Shown: piece after piece, positions 9,750 through 18,655 of the stretch
Layout: each line of letters begins with the position of its first letter
Position numbering within the stretch: the first letter of the stretch is position 1
DNA from: Maledivibacter sp.
GTDB taxonomy: Bacteria > Bacillota > Clostridia > Peptostreptococcales > Caminicellaceae
NCBI GenBank assembly: GCA_025210375.1
Contig: JAOASB010000022.1
Coordinates: forward strand, 96,125-160,124
DNA length: 64,000 nt
Direction of reading: 5' to 3'
Translations under genes and position numbers: made by a program
The notes under the pieces: model-generated
What the model was told of the DNA's origin: nothing
Database searches by the model: none
The model's input: the letters and a program-made list of their open reading frames with translations, nothing else

Positions 9750-10730
9750 ATGAAAAATAGGAAATTAGGTAAAGCAGGGGTAACAGTAAGTGAAATTGGA
9801 CTTGGTACATGGCAATTAGGCTCAAAATGGGGAGAACCATTCAATCATGATGAAGCAATGAATATTTTGAGTGCAGCAAAAAAAAATGGTATAAACTTTA
9901 TAGATACAGCCGATGTTTATAATAATGGAAATAGTGAAAAAGTTATTGGGGAATTCATGAAAAAAGATATACAAAAGCCTTTCGTAGTTACGAAATGTGG
10001 CCGTCAGTTAAATCCCCATACTGCAGAAATGTATACTCCAGAGGCTGTTGAAAAATACGTTGAAGAAAGTATTCAGAGGATGGATGTTGAAAATCTAGAT
10101 ATGATTCTATTGCATTGTCCCCCTACTACTGTATACAAAAAAAGCGATGTATTTGCTAAACTTGATGAGTTAAAAAAAGTAGGGAAGATTAAACACTATG
10201 GTGTAAGTGTTGAAAAAGTAGAAGAAGCAATTGAAGCAATGAATTATGATATTTCAGCCATCGAAATAATATTTAATATGTTTAGATTAAAACCCGCTGA
10301 AAAATTATTTGATTTAGCAAAAGAAAAAAATATTGGAATTATTGTTAGGGTTCCCTTAGCCAGTGGTTTGTTAACAGGGAAATTTAATAAAACAACATCT
10401 TTTGGTGAAAGCGATCATCGTTCATTTAATAGAAATGGTGAACATTTCGATAAAGGGGAAACTTTCTCAGGTGTTGATTATGATTTAGGACTAGAGGCGG
10501 TACAAGAGTTAAAAAAAGTATTTGGAACGGAGAATTTGGTACCCTATGCTTTAAAATGGATTTTGATGCATGATGCAGTTTCCGTTGTTATACCGGGTGC
10601 AAGTAAAACTTCACAGGTAGAATCAAATATAAAAGCTTCGGAATTACCAGCTTTAAGCAAAAAACAGATGAATGAAGTTAAAGCTATATATGATAAATAT
10701 ATAAAGGAAAGTGTACATAATAATTGGTAA
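9750..10730 (+). CDS. Aldo/keto reductase
   Basis: 326 residues, a TIM-barrel NADPH-dependent oxidoreductase. Visible are the family start VSEIGLGTWQLG, the catalytic Asp/Tyr segment FIDTADVYNNGNSEKVIGEF, Lys in VVTKCGRQ, and the cofactor-binding end VIPGASKTSQVESNIKASELP. It reduces aldehydes or ketones; the substrate is not predictable. ATG at 9750 follows GGGAGGAAAGC. It is the first gene after the MerR-type promoter, followed by the small monooxygenase, which suggests a role against electrophilic or quinone stress (inference). Confidence 0.92.
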   Translation: MKNRKLGKAGVTVSEIGLGTWQLGSKWGEPFNHDEAMNILSAAKKNGINFIDTADVYNNGNSEKVIGEFMKKDIQKPFVVTKCGRQLNPHTAEMYTPEAVEKYVEESIQRMDVENLDMILLHCPPTTVYKKSDVFAKLDELKKVGKIKHYGVSVEKVEEAIEAMNYDISAIEIIFNMFRLKPAEKLFDLAKEKNIGIIVRVPLASGLLTGKFNKTTSFGESDHRSFNRNGEHFDKGETFSGVDYDLGLEAVQELKKVFGTENLVPYALKWILMHDAVSVVIPGASKTSQVESNIKASELPALSKKQMNEVKAIYDKYIKESVHNNW

Positions 10731-10848
10731 GAACACCTACTAAGTTAGTGTGAATCACAACACATACGAGGATGGGGTTTCTTTGTAGAAAGCTTGCTGT
10801 TTCTTACTCTTAAGAGTAATTCAAATAAATAAAAAAGGAGGCATTGTA

Positions 10849-11133
10849 ATGATCAAGATAGTTGCAAAAAATAAAATAAAAGAAGGAAAAAGAGAAGAAT
10901 TTATTAATGCTGCAAAAGAGCTTATTAAGAAGAGCCAAGCAGAAGAGGGATGTATTTCTTATGAATTATATGAAGATATTGGGGATTCTCATACTTTAAC
11001 ATTTATAGAATCTTGGAAGGACAAGGAATCAATAGATAAGCATAATAGTTCAGCCCATTTTACGGCTATTGTTCCTATCCTTGGGCAATTTATAGAAGAG
11101 AAGGATGTAAGATTATATAGTTTAGCAAAATAA
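10849..11133 (+). CDS. Antibiotic biosynthesis monooxygenase (ABM/YgiN-like) domain protein
   Basis: 94 residues, a single dimeric ABM ferredoxin-like fold. Typical features are the opening VAKNKIKEGKREEFINAAKELI, the middle EEGCISYELYED and FIESWKDKESIDKHNSSAHF. Relatives act as quinol or polyketide monooxygenases without a metal or cofactor. ATG at 10849 has AAAAAAGGAGG upstream. It follows the reductase by 118 bases with no terminator between, so it is likely part of the same MerR-controlled operon. Confidence 0.85.
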   Translation: MIKIVAKNKIKEGKREEFINAAKELIKKSQAEEGCISYELYEDIGDSHTLTFIESWKDKESIDKHNSSAHFTAIVPILGQFIEEKDVRLYSLAK

Positions 11134-11181
11134 TGCAAAATGGGATCATAAAAAAATTGAAATTCAATAAAAATTTTTTTC

Positions 11182-11227
11182 ATCTATTTCCAGTAAAAAT
11201 TTCGTTTTTGCTGGAAATAGATTTTTT
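11182..11227 (+). terminator. Terminator of the reductase-ABM operon
   Basis: ATCTATTTCCAG pairs with CTGGAAATAGAT, extended inward by AAAA/TTTT, and is followed by six T residues. Confidence 0.88.
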
Positions 11228-11329
11228 CCTATAATTTAAACAATTGAAAATTTGTTAGCTTTCAATATGAAATTAAAACTACAAAATCCTCTTATCTATG
11301 GAATATATACCGTGGATATGTTATGGCCT

Positions 11330-12730
11330 TCAATTTATCTTAAAATGCTTCTTTATCTTATGGATTCCAACTTCTGGTGTTTTAATCAAAAGTATAACAA
11401 ACAACGTCACTAATACAAGCCCCTTAAATATACTACTCATACTTATACTCCACCAAACTCCTTCAATTCCTAAAACAGTAAAGGTAGATAGAAAATATGC
11501 AGCGGGAACTCTTGCACCGGTAAGTAGTATACTTACCCATGAAGGGATTTTAGTTTTTCCTAATCCATTGAATGCACCTGCTGTTGTTATCTCTATACAC
11601 ATAAATAACTGTGATAAACCTAATATTTTTAGGTAAATAGTTCCCATTTTTAAAGGTTCTTCTCCTGATATAAACAGTTTAAATATTGGTTCAGCTCCAA
11701 ATACTAAGAGAAAGGTAACCCCAATACCAAATACGGATACAATTGAAAGAGCTGAAAAATATCCCTTATATATTCTATCCCATTTTTGTGCGCCATAGTT
11801 CTGACCTACAAAGCTGCTGAGAGCTGTTTGAAACCCTCCGGCGGTCATCCAGGATAATGATTCTATCATAGAACCTACCTTTTGAACACCAATCCCCACC
11901 GGGTCTATATGTGAAATTATTCTTGCTATTAACATGCTATAGAAAGTAAAAAGTCCATTTTGAATAGCAACAGGTGTACCAATCTTTAGTATTTCATTCA
12001 TATATGGAACTTCAATTTTTGAAAATATATTGAATCCATTGAATAAAGTTTTTCCATTTGTACTAATCCTAATTGTTATTATAAATGCAATAGTAACTAC
12101 AGCCTGCGAAAAAACTGTTGCTAGAGCCGCTCCTTGTACTCCCATTTCACTAAAAGGACCTATGCCTTTTATCATTAATGGATCCAAAATCAAATTTAAA
12201 AATAATCCTATAAAATTCATTATTAAAGGAGTCAGACTATCTCCTGAACCGTTAAATATTGCTGTAAATACTGGATTAATAAAATAGAAAATAAATCCAA
12301 ACCCTATTATTCTAAGATATTCTATGGACATAGTATTTATAGCTTGATTTTCGATATTAAAAAAGGCTATTAAGTTTTCCTTAAATATTAATATTACTAC
12401 TGTATAAAATATACTAAGTACTAAAATTATTTTAATTGAAGTGTTTATATATTTTTTAGTATCCTCTAGCTTGTTACTTCCTATAGATTGAGCAACCTTA
12501 ACTTCCGCCCCGATTTTAGCAAACATAATAAATGCTATTGCAAGCCATGAAAAAAATCCTGCAGTTCCAGCAGCAGATACCGCTTGACCAGAGGGATCAT
12601 AATTACCTAACCAAAACATATCCATCATATTATAAGCCATTTGTAAAAAAGATGTTAACATAATTGGCATTGCAAGTTTGAATAAGACCCCAACAATATT
12701 TCCTTGAGTGAGGTCAATTCTATTTTTCAT
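11330..12730 (-). CDS. MATE-family multidrug/Na+ antiporter
   Basis: 466 residues with about 12 membrane segments, the MATE layout. The N-terminal pattern LTQGNIVGVLFKLAMPIMLT, then MAYNMMDMFWLG, and the repeat-related half beginning IGTPVAIQNGLFTFYSMLIA identify the family, which exports cationic drugs in exchange for Na+ or H+. ATG at 12730 follows AAAGGACG. Its promoter has the same dyad and 19-bp spacer as the aldo/keto reductase, so it is probably activated by the MerR protein at 9057-9476. Confidence 0.93.
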   Translation of the reverse strand: MKNRIDLTQGNIVGVLFKLAMPIMLTSFLQMAYNMMDMFWLGNYDPSGQAVSAAGTAGFFSWLAIAFIMFAKIGAEVKVAQSIGSNKLEDTKKYINTSIKIILVLSIFYTVVILIFKENLIAFFNIENQAINTMSIEYLRIIGFGFIFYFINPVFTAIFNGSGDSLTPLIMNFIGLFLNLILDPLMIKGIGPFSEMGVQGAALATVFSQAVVTIAFIITIRISTNGKTLFNGFNIFSKIEVPYMNEILKIGTPVAIQNGLFTFYSMLIARIISHIDPVGIGVQKVGSMIESLSWMTAGGFQTALSSFVGQNYGAQKWDRIYKGYFSALSIVSVFGIGVTFLLVFGAEPIFKLFISGEEPLKMGTIYLKILGLSQLFMCIEITTAGAFNGLGKTKIPSWVSILLTGARVPAAYFLSTFTVLGIEGVWWSISMSSIFKGLVLVTLFVILLIKTPEVGIHKIKKHFKIN

Positions 12731-12792
12731 AAATCATCGTCCTTTCATTTAATCCTTAAATGTCTATTTCCTTAAACACATACATAAAGAGT

Positions 12793-12832
12793 CCCTATAG
12801 TGTAGACCATTTAAGGAGTCTAAGCCATAGGG
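12793..12832 (-). promoter_or_regulatory. Hairpin in the leader of the MATE transcript
   Basis: On the minus strand CCCTAT-GGC-TTAGAC pairs imperfectly with GTCTA-CAC-TATAGGG. No T-run follows, so it is not an obvious terminator; it may stabilise the leader. Function unknown. Confidence 0.4.
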
Positions 12833-12932
12833 GGGGTATTTTTAAGAATCTACTATTCTTCAAAAATTATTTTAGTTGAGTTATAGAATTAAAAATCAAA
12901 CATATTTTGTCCTCCTTGTTTTTGATAATCAA

Positions 12933-12963
12933 AGTATATATTTTAGAGTGTACTCTAAGTCAA
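12933..12963 (-). promoter_or_regulatory. MerR-type promoter/operator of the MATE pump
   Basis: Read on the minus strand, TTGACT (12963-12958) and TATACT (12938-12933) are 19 bases apart. The spacer is covered by the perfect 16-base palindrome TTAGAGTGTACTCTAA (12943-12958). Both arms equal those of the operator at 9519-9534. Start of transcription would be near 12926, about 195 bases before the gene. Confidence 0.88.
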
Positions 12964-13171
12964 GTGTTATTTAAAGTTTTTTCATCATTATTTGGGAATA
13001 GATTTAAAATGGAATTCACATATACCTGTGTTCATGGTAGAAGGAGCATTGATAAGGAAGAGATTCCCATAAAATTGATGAAACTTCTTGACAAAAAATA
13101 ATTCCTATAATATTTTATAGATACCGGTTTCAGTAACTTTCATTGACTATTTATGGGGGATTAGGCTACAT

Positions 13172-13915
13172 ATGTATTCAATTCTTACTACTACTTCTGA
13201 ATTTGCTAAACAAAGTATTAAACGTGAAGTAGAAGCCTTGGAGTTTATGGAAGAGCGCCAAGTTGAGGGTGTTATTTATGTACCTCAAATCATATCTCCA
13301 GAAATAATAGAATACTTAAAAAATTACAAAACTGCTATTGTAAGTTTAACAGAAAAATTGCAGGGGACATCTATACCAGCCTTAACATTTGATGATTATA
13401 ATGCTGCAAAATCTATTGTTCAGTATTTGATAGACTTAGGGCACAAAGATATTGCTTTTATTGGCATTTCTGATGAATATTATTCTACTGGATTTTTGAG
13501 AAAAAAAGGTTATCTTGATGCATTAAAGGAAAATAATATACCAGTTAACTATGAGGGCATCATAAGTTCTGGATTTTCGTTACTTGAAGGATATTCATCG
13601 GCGAGAGATCTTATTAATAACCCTAATATTAAGCCTACTGCAGTTTTTGCTGCACTGGATCGAATTGCTTATGGTACGATGAGTTACTTGAATAAGGCGG
13701 GCTATCGTGTTCCACAGGACATTTCTGTTGTAGGCATTGACGATGACGATTTATCTAGCTATTATACGCCACCTTTAACAACCATTTATTATGATTTTAT
13801 CAAAGCAGGAGGGAGTATAGCCAATATGTTACTTGAAGTTATAAATGATAAACAAACATTAGTTGAAGATAGAAAAATGGGATTTTATATTAGAGAAAGA
13901 AACAGTGCAATATGA
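13172..13915 (+). pseudogene. LacI/GalR-type sugar-binding domain without DNA-binding domain
   Basis: 247 residues matching only the periplasmic-binding-like effector domain of LacI regulators: EGVIYVPQIISPEIIEYL, DYNAAKSIVQYLIDLGHKDIAFIG, AVFAALDRIAYGTMSYLNKAGYRVPQDISVVGIDDDDLSSYYTPPLTT. The usual 60-residue helix-turn-helix head and the first strand of the core are absent; the ORF starts where homology should be about residue 80. No ribosome binding site fits the ATG at 13172. I read it as a 5'-truncated regulator, though expression of the domain alone cannot be excluded. Confidence 0.7.
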
Positions 13916-14300
13916 AAGAATAATTCTTCTAGAGGGATTATGGAAAATATGTAAGATAGCTCATGAAATTAGGATTATACAAAAATGGAAAGTAGGATAA
14001 ATTATTGCGAGTCCTTTTACAGGGAGTGGTAAAGGCAGTTTCATAAGAACTGCAAATAGTCATGATTATACTTTAAAACCATTAAAAAACTGTATTAAAG
14101 GTAAAGTGGCAAATGTAAAAAAATATACGTTTAGGGTTACAGCTGTATAGTGGTATAATTAAGTATAAATGTTTGAAATTACATGTACTTAACATATGAG
14201 AAAATCAGAACTTGATATAATACCTATCTTTACCCCAATATAATAATTTATAGGTACATGATATCTGATTACATATCTACATAGAGAGGAGAGAGACCCC
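13916..14300. other. Gap with a possible gene remnant
   Basis: About 385 bases. Around 14007-14150 a + frame reads IASPFTGSGKGSFIRTANSH... to a stop but has no start codon with a ribosome binding site; I do not recognise it. A leader for the downstream recombinase-like gene begins near 14150. Probably decayed sequence. Confidence 0.35.
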
Positions 14301-15221
14301 ATGAATAACAGTATAATTTCATCTGATAGCGAAAAGCTTATAAAGTACTTTACCCTAGAAAGATTAAAATTAGAGAAGACCCGTAGAGACTATACTAGAG
14401 AAATACTAAGGTTCACAGAATATATAAAAAAGGACTTCTTGTTGGCAAATAATGAAGATTGCACTTCCTACATAAATAATCTCAAGGAAAATGCAAGAAA
14501 AGGGAAAATGAGTGTTTTCACTGTAGAAAAAAAATATATATATTTATTTAGCTTTTTCAACTATATAGAAGGGGTAAAGCTAATATATGGGTTCATACCA
14601 GCATCCTTCTATAACCATTTCAAAACAGTTGAAAAGCCTTCTGCTCCTAGGAATATATCCAGTGATAAAATAATCTCCTTGTCTGAACTAGATGAATTAA
14701 TTTCTATATTGAAGGCTGGTAATCTTAGGGACTATACCGCTTTAATGCTTATCTTTACATCGGGTTTAACTCTAAAAGAAGCTACCACCTTAAAATGGAA
14801 TCAGTTTGTTGAAGATATTAACAGCAATGTAGCCCTTGAATTCATAATAAAAAATAGTGAAAAGAGGTATGTTAAAGTATCCCATGATATGACAGAGCTT
14901 TTAGCTGAATATAAAAAGTCTATAGAACCTGTAAACAAAGATTCTTTCGTATTCAAGAACAAATTTGGTAATCCCCTTAGTGGTAGGTGGCTAAGAAAAG
15001 TTTTGACTGATGCTTGTAAAAAAGCTGAATTTGAACACATATATACTCCAAGGGATTTGAGACATAGTGCAGCCGCAATGTGTCTTAAGAATGGGGCTCC
15101 TGCTGAAAAGGTTAAGGAACAATTGGGCTGGTCTGATGCTAGAATTGCTGATAGATATAATTATTCAATACCTTTTTTAGAGGATAATGCAATCGACTAT
15201 TTAAATTTTAAGTTAAAGTAA
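14301..15221 (+). CDS. Tyrosine recombinase-fold protein with altered active site
   Basis: 306 residues, XerC/D-like in size and layout: N-terminal SAM-like core-binding domain (about 10-110) and C-terminal catalytic domain (about 120-300). Conserved parts are the DLRHSAAAMCLKNGA block (Arg254, His255), LGW at 275-277 and Tyr286. The first catalytic Arg, expected in the G-L-R motif, is Thr157 (SGLTLKEA), and the His that normally precedes D-L-R-H is Arg251. The fold is clear, the activity doubtful. ATG at 14301 follows GAGAGGAGAGAGA. No attachment sites are seen beside it. Confidence 0.85.
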   Translation: MNNSIISSDSEKLIKYFTLERLKLEKTRRDYTREILRFTEYIKKDFLLANNEDCTSYINNLKENARKGKMSVFTVEKKYIYLFSFFNYIEGVKLIYGFIPASFYNHFKTVEKPSAPRNISSDKIISLSELDELISILKAGNLRDYTALMLIFTSGLTLKEATTLKWNQFVEDINSNVALEFIIKNSEKRYVKVSHDMTELLAEYKKSIEPVNKDSFVFKNKFGNPLSGRWLRKVLTDACKKAEFEHIYTPRDLRHSAAAMCLKNGAPAEKVKEQLGWSDARIADRYNYSIPFLEDNAIDYLNFKLK

Positions 15222-15404
15222 TTACTGTAAATAATCTGGGGTAAGGCACATAAAAAAATAAGAGGAACGGATAAAATGACTAGTTTATTTTTTAGATATT
15301 CCTAAATATGATATAATCAAAATTATTATATAGGAATTATACTTCGTTGGATTAACATGGATAGAAGTGTATATTACTATGATTAACCTTTTAAGGAGGA
15401 CGTT

Positions 15405-16046
15405 ATGGCTTTTACATTAGAACAACTTATTGTTATAGTACCAATCTTTTTAGTTTCCTTAACCTTTCATGAGTTCGCCCACTCATTTGCGGCATTATTG
15501 TTAGGTGACAGAACCTCTCAAGCTATGGGAAGATTTAGCTTAAATCCACTTAAGCATATTGACCCCCTAGGCTTTATTTTGTTTATATTATTTGGATTTG
15601 GATGGGCTAAACCCGTAATGGTCAATAGGGAGAATCTAAGGCACCCACTACGGGACGATGTGATTATATCTTTATCTGGCCCATTAGCTAATTTTATTTT
15701 AGCCATTACAAGTGCTATTTTACTTAGGATTTTATTAAAGGGTGGATTATTAGCTGGGGGTACTCTAGAAATTATACCTAATATTTTTATTTATACTATT
15801 ATAGTAAATATATCATTAGCTATATTTAATCTTCTTCCGATACCTCCCCTCGATGGTTCACATATAATCACAGATATCATAGAAATTTGGAGCCCTAGCC
15901 TAGCGTATAAGTTTTATAAATTTGGTTCTAGGTTAATACTTATTCTTATAATTCTCGAAAGGGTTACGGATATAGACTTTTTACCTATCGGGGGAATGAT
16001 TAATAGTGTAACAAATATAATTTTTAGGACATTTTTAAATATATAA
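15405..16046 (+). CDS. Site-2 protease family (M50) membrane metalloprotease
   Basis: 213 residues, with about five membrane segments. The zinc site HEFAH is at residues 22-26 inside the first segment (LVSLTFHEFAHSFAALLLG), and the third ligand region reads LLPIPPLDGSHI. This is the short rhomboid-like-context group (YwhC-type) that cuts within the membrane without a PDZ domain; substrates are unknown. ATG at 15405 follows AAGGAGGACGTT. The following repeat starts 4 bases after the stop. Confidence 0.9.
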   Translation: MAFTLEQLIVIVPIFLVSLTFHEFAHSFAALLLGDRTSQAMGRFSLNPLKHIDPLGFILFILFGFGWAKPVMVNRENLRHPLRDDVIISLSGPLANFILAITSAILLRILLKGGLLAGGTLEIIPNIFIYTIIVNISLAIFNLLPIPPLDGSHIITDIIEIWSPSLAYKFYKFGSRLILILIILERVTDIDFLPIGGMINSVTNIIFRTFLNI

Positions 16047-16050
16047 AATC

Positions 16051-16116
16051 GAGGAAATTGCATAACTCTTACTTGGCAGAATTGCATAATATATAAGGTA
16101 ATTATGCAATTTGCTC
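16051..16116 (-). repeat. MITE-like repeat family 1, short copy C (inverted)
   Basis: 66 bp with terminal repeats GAGGAAATTGCATAA and TTATGCAATTTGCTC (one mismatch). Its reverse complement begins GAGCAAATTGCATAATTACC like the copy at 63861 and ends GCCAAGTAAGAGTTATGCAA like copy B. It is therefore an internally deleted member lying in the opposite direction. Confidence 0.8.
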
Positions 16117-16150
16117 AATCAGCAGAATCTTAGGATAAAGGAGGATTACT

Positions 16151-17176
16151 ATGTACAGCTTTAAAAACGACTATAGCGAAGGTGCCCATCCCAAAATATT
16201 AGATGCACTTATTAGATGGAATATGTATCAAGAAGAAGGTTATGGATGTGACACGCACACTCGAAATGCAGTATCTAAAATTAAAAAGCTAATAGGTAAT
16301 AAAGATATTGATGTTCACCTTATATCAGGAGGAACTCAAACAAATCTGATTGCAATAGGAGCATTTTTAAGACCCCATGAAGCTTGCATATGTGCCAATA
16401 CAGGTCATATTGCAGTCCATGAAACGGGAGCAATTGAATATACTGGGCATAAAGTCATTACAGTAGATTCAAATGACGGAAAAATTATATCCGAGAAAAT
16501 TCAAGAAGTATTAGATTTTCATGAAGACGAGCATCTTGTAAAACCTAAGCTTGTATATATTTCTAATCCAACTGAGTTAGGAACAATATATACTATAGAA
16601 GAAATAAAATCCCTAAGTGAATTTTGTAAAGACAATAATCTTATTTTGTATGCCGATGGTGCGAGATTAGGCTCCGCTCTTTGTGTTGAGGATGCTAATT
16701 TGAATTTATCAGATATGTGTAATTTTACTGATGCATTTTTTATTGGTGCTACTAAAAATGGAGCGCTCCTTGGAGAAGCTTTAGTAATAAAAGAAGAAGG
16801 CTTAAAAGCAGATTTCAGGTATCATATAAAACAAAAAGGAGGACTTCTTGCCAAGGGTAGACTTCTAGGAATCCAGTTTGAAGAATTATTTGAGGATAAT
16901 CTCTATTTTGAGCTTGCAAATCATGCTAATGAAATGGCAAAGCTTTTGACTATAGGTTTAAAAGAAGCTAACTGCGAGTTCCTAATAGACTCACCAACGA
17001 ATCAAATATTCCCTATAATAGAAAATAGACTAATTGAAAGGCTAGGGGAAAAGTTTATATTTTATATATGGTCTAAGATAGATGAAAATAGATCTGCTAT
17101 TAGACTAGTAACTTCCTGGGCCACAAGTAAAGAAGCTGTGGATGAATTTATCAAGGAAGTGAATCAAGGCAAATAA
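16151..17176 (+). CDS. Threonine aldolase/beta-eliminating lyase family PLP enzyme
   Basis: 341 residues, fold-type I PLP enzyme of the low-specificity L-threonine aldolase family. Seen are FKNDYSEGAHPKILDAL at the start, GGTQTNLIAIGAFLRPHEA (cofactor phosphate region), LYADGARLGSAL (Asp binding the PLP ring) and FFIGATKNGALLGEAL with the Schiff-base Lys. These enzymes split threonine or allo-threonine to glycine and acetaldehyde. ATG at 16151 follows AAAGGAGGAT. Confidence 0.88.
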   Translation: MYSFKNDYSEGAHPKILDALIRWNMYQEEGYGCDTHTRNAVSKIKKLIGNKDIDVHLISGGTQTNLIAIGAFLRPHEACICANTGHIAVHETGAIEYTGHKVITVDSNDGKIISEKIQEVLDFHEDEHLVKPKLVYISNPTELGTIYTIEEIKSLSEFCKDNNLILYADGARLGSALCVEDANLNLSDMCNFTDAFFIGATKNGALLGEALVIKEEGLKADFRYHIKQKGGLLAKGRLLGIQFEELFEDNLYFELANHANEMAKLLTIGLKEANCEFLIDSPTNQIFPIIENRLIERLGEKFIFYIWSKIDENRSAIRLVTSWATSKEAVDEFIKEVNQGK

Positions 17177-17419
17177 GTGATTGTCATAAAGACGTCAATG
17201 TATAGATACCCAAGAAATCCAAGGTAAAATTATAATATTATATGGGTTTTATTATATAATAAACAATGAAAGGATGTGACACTTATTATAAAGATGTAGA
17301 AGCATTAGTTTAATTTACAAAAACCATACAATGGGAATTTCCAAATTTATTGTGGCCTAAAAAGCTAATAAAATACAATCAAAAATTATATAAAAAAATA
17401 AAAAACTAGGAGGATTTAT

Positions 17420-18439
17420 ATGAGTAATGTGTATTATAAAAAATATAATGGCAATGATCCAGAAATCTTAAAGCAATTGGCAAGGGAAGTATTTGAGCAT
17501 ATTATTGAAGCGGATAATATCACTCTTGAAAAGAAAATTCCTATAAAGGTGCATTTTGGGGAAAAGGGTAATGAAACCTATGTACCCTCTGGAAGCTACA
17601 ATGGTTTAATTGCAGCTTTAAATGAAAGAAATATTGAGACAAGCTACATTGAAACCAATGTATTGTATAGGGGGTCAAGAACCACAAAGGAAAACCATAT
17701 TGCTTTGGCCAAAGACCATGGATTTACTCAGATTCCCATAATCATTGCCGATGGTGAAATGGGCGAGGCAGTACATGAAGTGGAAATCAATAAAAAATAT
17801 TTTGATAAAGTTAAATTAGGTAAAGCATTTGAAGATTATGACCAAATTCTAGTAACTTCACATTTTAAGGGTCATGTCATGGCAGGTTTTGGTGGGGCTT
17901 TAAAACAGTTAGCCATGGGTTTCGCATCACGAAGTGGTAAAATGGCACAGCATTCTAAACAAACTCCAACAGTTAATGGCAGTAAATGTACTTCTTGTGG
18001 AATTTGTTTGACGAAATGTGATGTGGATGCAATTCATATTGAGGATCACGCAGTTATATCAGAAGATAAATGTGTAGGTTGTGCAGGTTGTATTGCCGTA
18101 TGTCCACAGGGTGCCATTACAAATGACTGGGGGGCCGCAAACTTTAAAGAAAAAATAGCGGAATATGCATATGGTGCCAGTTTAAATAAAAAGCATATTT
18201 ATATCAATTTCCTTATAAATGTCACAAAGCAATGTGATTGTGTAGGACAACATTTTGACCCTATCGCCGATCATGTAGGTATATTTGCATCCATGGATCC
18301 TGTAGCAATTGATACGGCATGTCTAGATATATTACAAAAAAACGAGAATTCAGATATATTTGATGGTGGTAGAGTTACATTAGACCATGCTAAGAAGATA
18401 GGATTTGGTAGTTCGGATTATAAACTGATAGAAATTTAA
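17420..18439 (+). CDS. DUF362 protein with two [4Fe-4S] ferredoxin clusters
   Basis: 339 residues: an N-terminal DUF362 domain (with VKVHFGEKGNETYVPS and HFKGHVMAGFGGALKQLAMG) and an inserted ferredoxin pair CTSCGICLTKCDVDAI and CVGCAGCIAVCPQGAI, eight cysteines in all. DUF362 proteins are common in anaerobes; the reaction is not established, electron transfer is likely. ATG at 17420 follows AGGAGGATTTAT. No partner gene is adjacent. Confidence 0.88.
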   Translation: MSNVYYKKYNGNDPEILKQLAREVFEHIIEADNITLEKKIPIKVHFGEKGNETYVPSGSYNGLIAALNERNIETSYIETNVLYRGSRTTKENHIALAKDHGFTQIPIIIADGEMGEAVHEVEINKKYFDKVKLGKAFEDYDQILVTSHFKGHVMAGFGGALKQLAMGFASRSGKMAQHSKQTPTVNGSKCTSCGICLTKCDVDAIHIEDHAVISEDKCVGCAGCIAVCPQGAITNDWGAANFKEKIAEYAYGASLNKKHIYINFLINVTKQCDCVGQHFDPIADHVGIFASMDPVAIDTACLDILQKNENSDIFDGGRVTLDHAKKIGFGSSDYKLIEI

Positions 18440-18655
18440 TGGATTCTCATAGAATCTTCATAATTAATATAGTGATAGATTGAATTGAGATAAGGGTGCA
18501 ATGGGGATTCTGATATGAAAGATATAAAACAACTTGATAAATAGTAATTTGTAAAGAAGGTGAATCCATGAAGAAATTTTTACATATGCATCCCAAAAAT
18601 CGCTTATCCTCTGTACAACTATAAAGTCAATATTGTGCAGAGGAGTGTATATCAA

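Noticed and set aside
11298..11636. ORF on the + strand across the MATE gene, and similar long antisense ORFs at 42368-42820, 47803-48201 and 52774-53325
   Set aside because: They mirror well-supported minus-strand genes and lack ribosome binding sites.
12907..13101. 64-residue ORF over the MATE promoter
   Set aside because: It covers the MerR operator, has a poor start, and no recognisable protein pattern; perhaps the tail of a decayed gene.
18568..18624. 18-codon ORF with a good ribosome binding site (MKKFLHMHPKNRLSSVQL)
   Set aside because: Too short to call; could be a leader peptide or the remnant of a lost gene.
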